Assembly (NCBI GenBank): GCA_051745935.1
Contig: JBNJEM010000092.1
Location: 1 to 16,545 of the forward strand
Reading direction: 5' to 3'
DNA from: JBNJEM01 sp051745935
Lineage (GTDB): Bacteria; Planctomycetota; Planctomycetia; Pirellulales; Pirellulaceae
DNA length: 16,545 nt
Position 1 is the stretch's first letter, and each line of letters begins with the position of its first letter. The notes under the pieces were generated by a model that did no database searches, was not told the origin of the DNA, and saw nothing but the letters and a program-made list of their open reading frames with translations. Position numbers and translations under genes: made by a program. This document shows, piece by piece, positions 15,207 to 16,545 of the stretch.

Positions 15207-16322
15207 CTACCGCTGGCTCAGCTCATGCACGGCATCGACCAGGGCAATGGCATGATCGACCGGCGTTTGCGGCAGCACGCCATGTCCCAGATTAAAAACA
15301 TGACCGGGTCGGCCCGCGGCCATGTCCAGTATCTCTCGAGCACGCTGCCTAATCAACGAGCGATCAGCCAGCAGGACACAGGGATCCAGGTTCCCTTGCA
15401 CGCCCCGGTTGGTCCCGATCACGTGCCAGGCCTGATCGAGCCGGCTCCGCCAGTCCAAACCAACCACCGTACACCCCCCTTCGGCCAACAGGGGATTGAG
15501 GAGAGGGTTACCGGTGGCAAAACTGATGACCGGGACTCCCTTGGCAAGACGAGCAATAACCTGCTGGACATAAGGCAAGACGAACCGCCGATAATCGTCG
15601 ACGCCAAGACACCCCACCCACGAATCGAATAACTGCACGGCCTGCGCGCCGGCCCCGATTTGCGCGTTCAAATAAAGGGTAACGGCCCGGGCAAACCGTT
15701 CCATCAGCGCTTTCCAAGCCCCTGGGTCGCGGTACATCAACATCTTCGTCTGCTGGAAGCTTCGACTGCTTCCTCCTTCAATCGCATAACTGGCCAGCGT
15801 AAAGGGCGCGCCAGAGAATCCCAGTAGAGGCAAATGGGGCGGTAAATCCCGCCGCGTTTGCCGCACCGTTTCCACGACGAAATGCAGCGCATCGACCCGT
15901 TCGAGTTCCCTCACCCGATCCACGTCCACTGGCTCTCGGATGGGATTATGAATCACTGGACCACGCCCTTCCAGGAATTCCAACTCAAACCCCATCGGCT
16001 CGACAATCGGCAACAGGTCAGAGAAGATAATAGCGGCATCAACCCCTAGCTTCCGCACCGCCGTGCACATCACCTCACTGCAAAGGGCCGGGGTTTTGCA
16101 CAGCTCCAAAAACGAAACTTTCGAACGGACCTCGCGGTACTCGGTCATGTAGCGGCCAGCTTGACGCATCAGCCAAACCGGAGTGACCTCGGTGGGCTCG
16201 CCGCGGCACGCTCGCATGAAAGGACTGTTATACCACGCAGCGTCCGCATCCGCCGCGTTACTCGCCGCCGGCAAGCGAGCAGATTCGTCCATGCCGTTGG
16301 ACCTCGGTTGACAATCGTTCAT
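15207..16322 (-). CDS. hemE: Uroporphyrinogen decarboxylase
   Basis: The product is 371 residues. It catalyses removal of four acetate carboxyls from uroporphyrinogen III to give coproporphyrinogen III in heme synthesis, in the cytoplasm and without a cofactor. All family motifs are present: PVWLMRQAGRYM (48-59, with Arg53 and Arg57 binding substrate carboxylates), IIFSDLLPIVEPMG (Asp102, the catalytic Asp), GFSGAPFTLASYAIEGG (168-184, Tyr179), QLFDSWVG (230-237), GLDWRSRLDQA, VQGNLDP (308-314) and FNLGHGVLPQTP (His347). The core has normal length; the first 30 residues are an Ala/Asp/Ser-rich extension. The ATG at 16322 has AGGTGG about 11 bases upstream; a second in-frame ATG at codon 11 is an alternative start. 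It lies after the terminator of the gene at the right edge, so it is probably transcribed separately. Confidence 0.97.
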   Translation of the reverse strand: MNDCQPRSNGMDESARLPAASNAADADAAWYNSPFMRACRGEPTEVTPVWLMRQAGRYMTEYREVRSKVSFLELCKTPALCSEVMCTAVRKLGVDAAIIFSDLLPIVEPMGFELEFLEGRGPVIHNPIREPVDVDRVRELERVDALHFVVETVRQTRRDLPPHLPLLGFSGAPFTLASYAIEGGSSRSFQQTKMLMYRDPGAWKALMERFARAVTLYLNAQIGAGAQAVQLFDSWVGCLGVDDYRRFVLPYVQQVIARLAKGVPVISFATGNPLLNPLLAEGGCTVVGLDWRSRLDQAWHVIGTNRGVQGNLDPCVLLADRSLIRQRAREILDMAAGRPGHVFNLGHGVLPQTPVDHAIALVDAVHELSQR

Positions 16323-16346
16323 AACCTTGTTCCACCTAGCTTCAGA

Positions 16347-16402
16347 AAAGCGAACGGCCTGCCCGAATCGAGTTCGGACAGGCCGCTAGTCCTCGTCGCT
16401 TT
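16347..16402 (-). terminator. Terminator of the right-edge gene
   Basis: A 12-bp stem with one mismatch (CGGCCTG 16355-16361 with CAGGCCG 16379-16385; CCGAA 16363-16367 with TTCGG 16373-16377) encloses TCGAG. Outer AAAGCGA (16347-16353) and TCGCTTT (16396-16402) can extend it. On the minus strand it follows the stop of the edge gene and is followed by a T-rich CGCTTTTC, as expected for a rho-independent terminator. Confidence 0.8.
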
Positions 16403-16415
16403 CTAACCGGCCAAC

Positions 16416-16545
16416 TTAACGGACCAAGTTGGTTTGGATGAATCGACGTTCCGTGGGTAAGAACGCGGTGGGATCGACGACTGGAGCGGGTCCAACTTCG
16501 TCGTCCTCGCCATCTTCCGCTTTCGGTTCCTTGGCCTCGGTGGGC
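16416..16545 (-). CDS. 3' end of a gene cut by the window edge
   Basis: An open minus-strand frame enters from the right edge and ends at TAA (16416-16418), giving 42 C-terminal residues. It begins with an acidic stretch (KAEDGEDDEVGPAP) and ends DPTAFLPTERRFIQTNLVR. Protein-like composition and a strong terminator 14 bases past the stop support a real gene. The acidic, Pro-rich part looks like a flexible linker before a short conserved-looking tail. The family cannot be named from this fragment. Confidence 0.7.
   Translation of the reverse strand, partial: PTEAKEPKAEDGEDDEVGPAPVVDPTAFLPTERRFIQTNLVR

Overview
The window looks like chromosomal DNA from a planctomycete, probably of the Pirellulales type. 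This is inferred from content, not from a search. The signs are moderately GC-rich DNA, wide intergenic gaps of 500-680 bases, a membrane protein carrying an SHD1-like segment, and several small proteins whose motifs I associate with planctomycetes. I see no phage, plasmid, transposase, tRNA, rRNA or CRISPR array.

Layout. At the left is a polytopic membrane protein (+, 380-2125). Next is a membrane-anchored endonuclease/exonuclease/phosphatase-fold protein (+, 2642-3628), and then a zinc-ribbon/transmembrane/von Willebrand factor A protein (+, 4137-5297). Facing these are a PolB-type predicted 3'-5' exonuclease (-, 5458-6291) and a small two-helix membrane protein (-, 6380-6811). A divergent 0.7 kb gap leads to an HDOD-domain protein (+, 7494-8405). 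Converging on it are a small hypothetical protein (-, 8471-8956) and tex (-, 8953-12576), which overlap by four bases (ATGA). Tex is 1207 residues, about 1.5 times the usual length, because of two large low-complexity insertions and a basic tail. After a 0.67 kb gap come an 81-residue hypothetical protein (+, 13245-13490) with a strong terminator, a 102-bp tandem repeat, a LOG-family nucleoside-monophosphate phosphoribohydrolase-like protein (+, 14100-15155), convergent hemE (-, 15207-16322), and the 3' end of a further gene (-, 16416 to the edge) with its own terminator.

The genes do not form one pathway. Individual parts are housekeeping (Tex in transcription/RNA metabolism, HemE in heme synthesis). 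Others suggest envelope or signalling roles (VWA, HDOD, EEP-fold, SHD1-like membrane protein).

The most unusual features are: (1) a repeat family with two near-identical 102-bp tandem units at 13743-13948 and a diverged inverted copy 10 kb away at 3792-3890; (2) the expanded Tex with a translationally coupled unknown partner; and (3) an EEP-fold protein that keeps every other catalytic motif but has Val in place of the metal-binding Asp. I did not find a convincing new multi-gene system.
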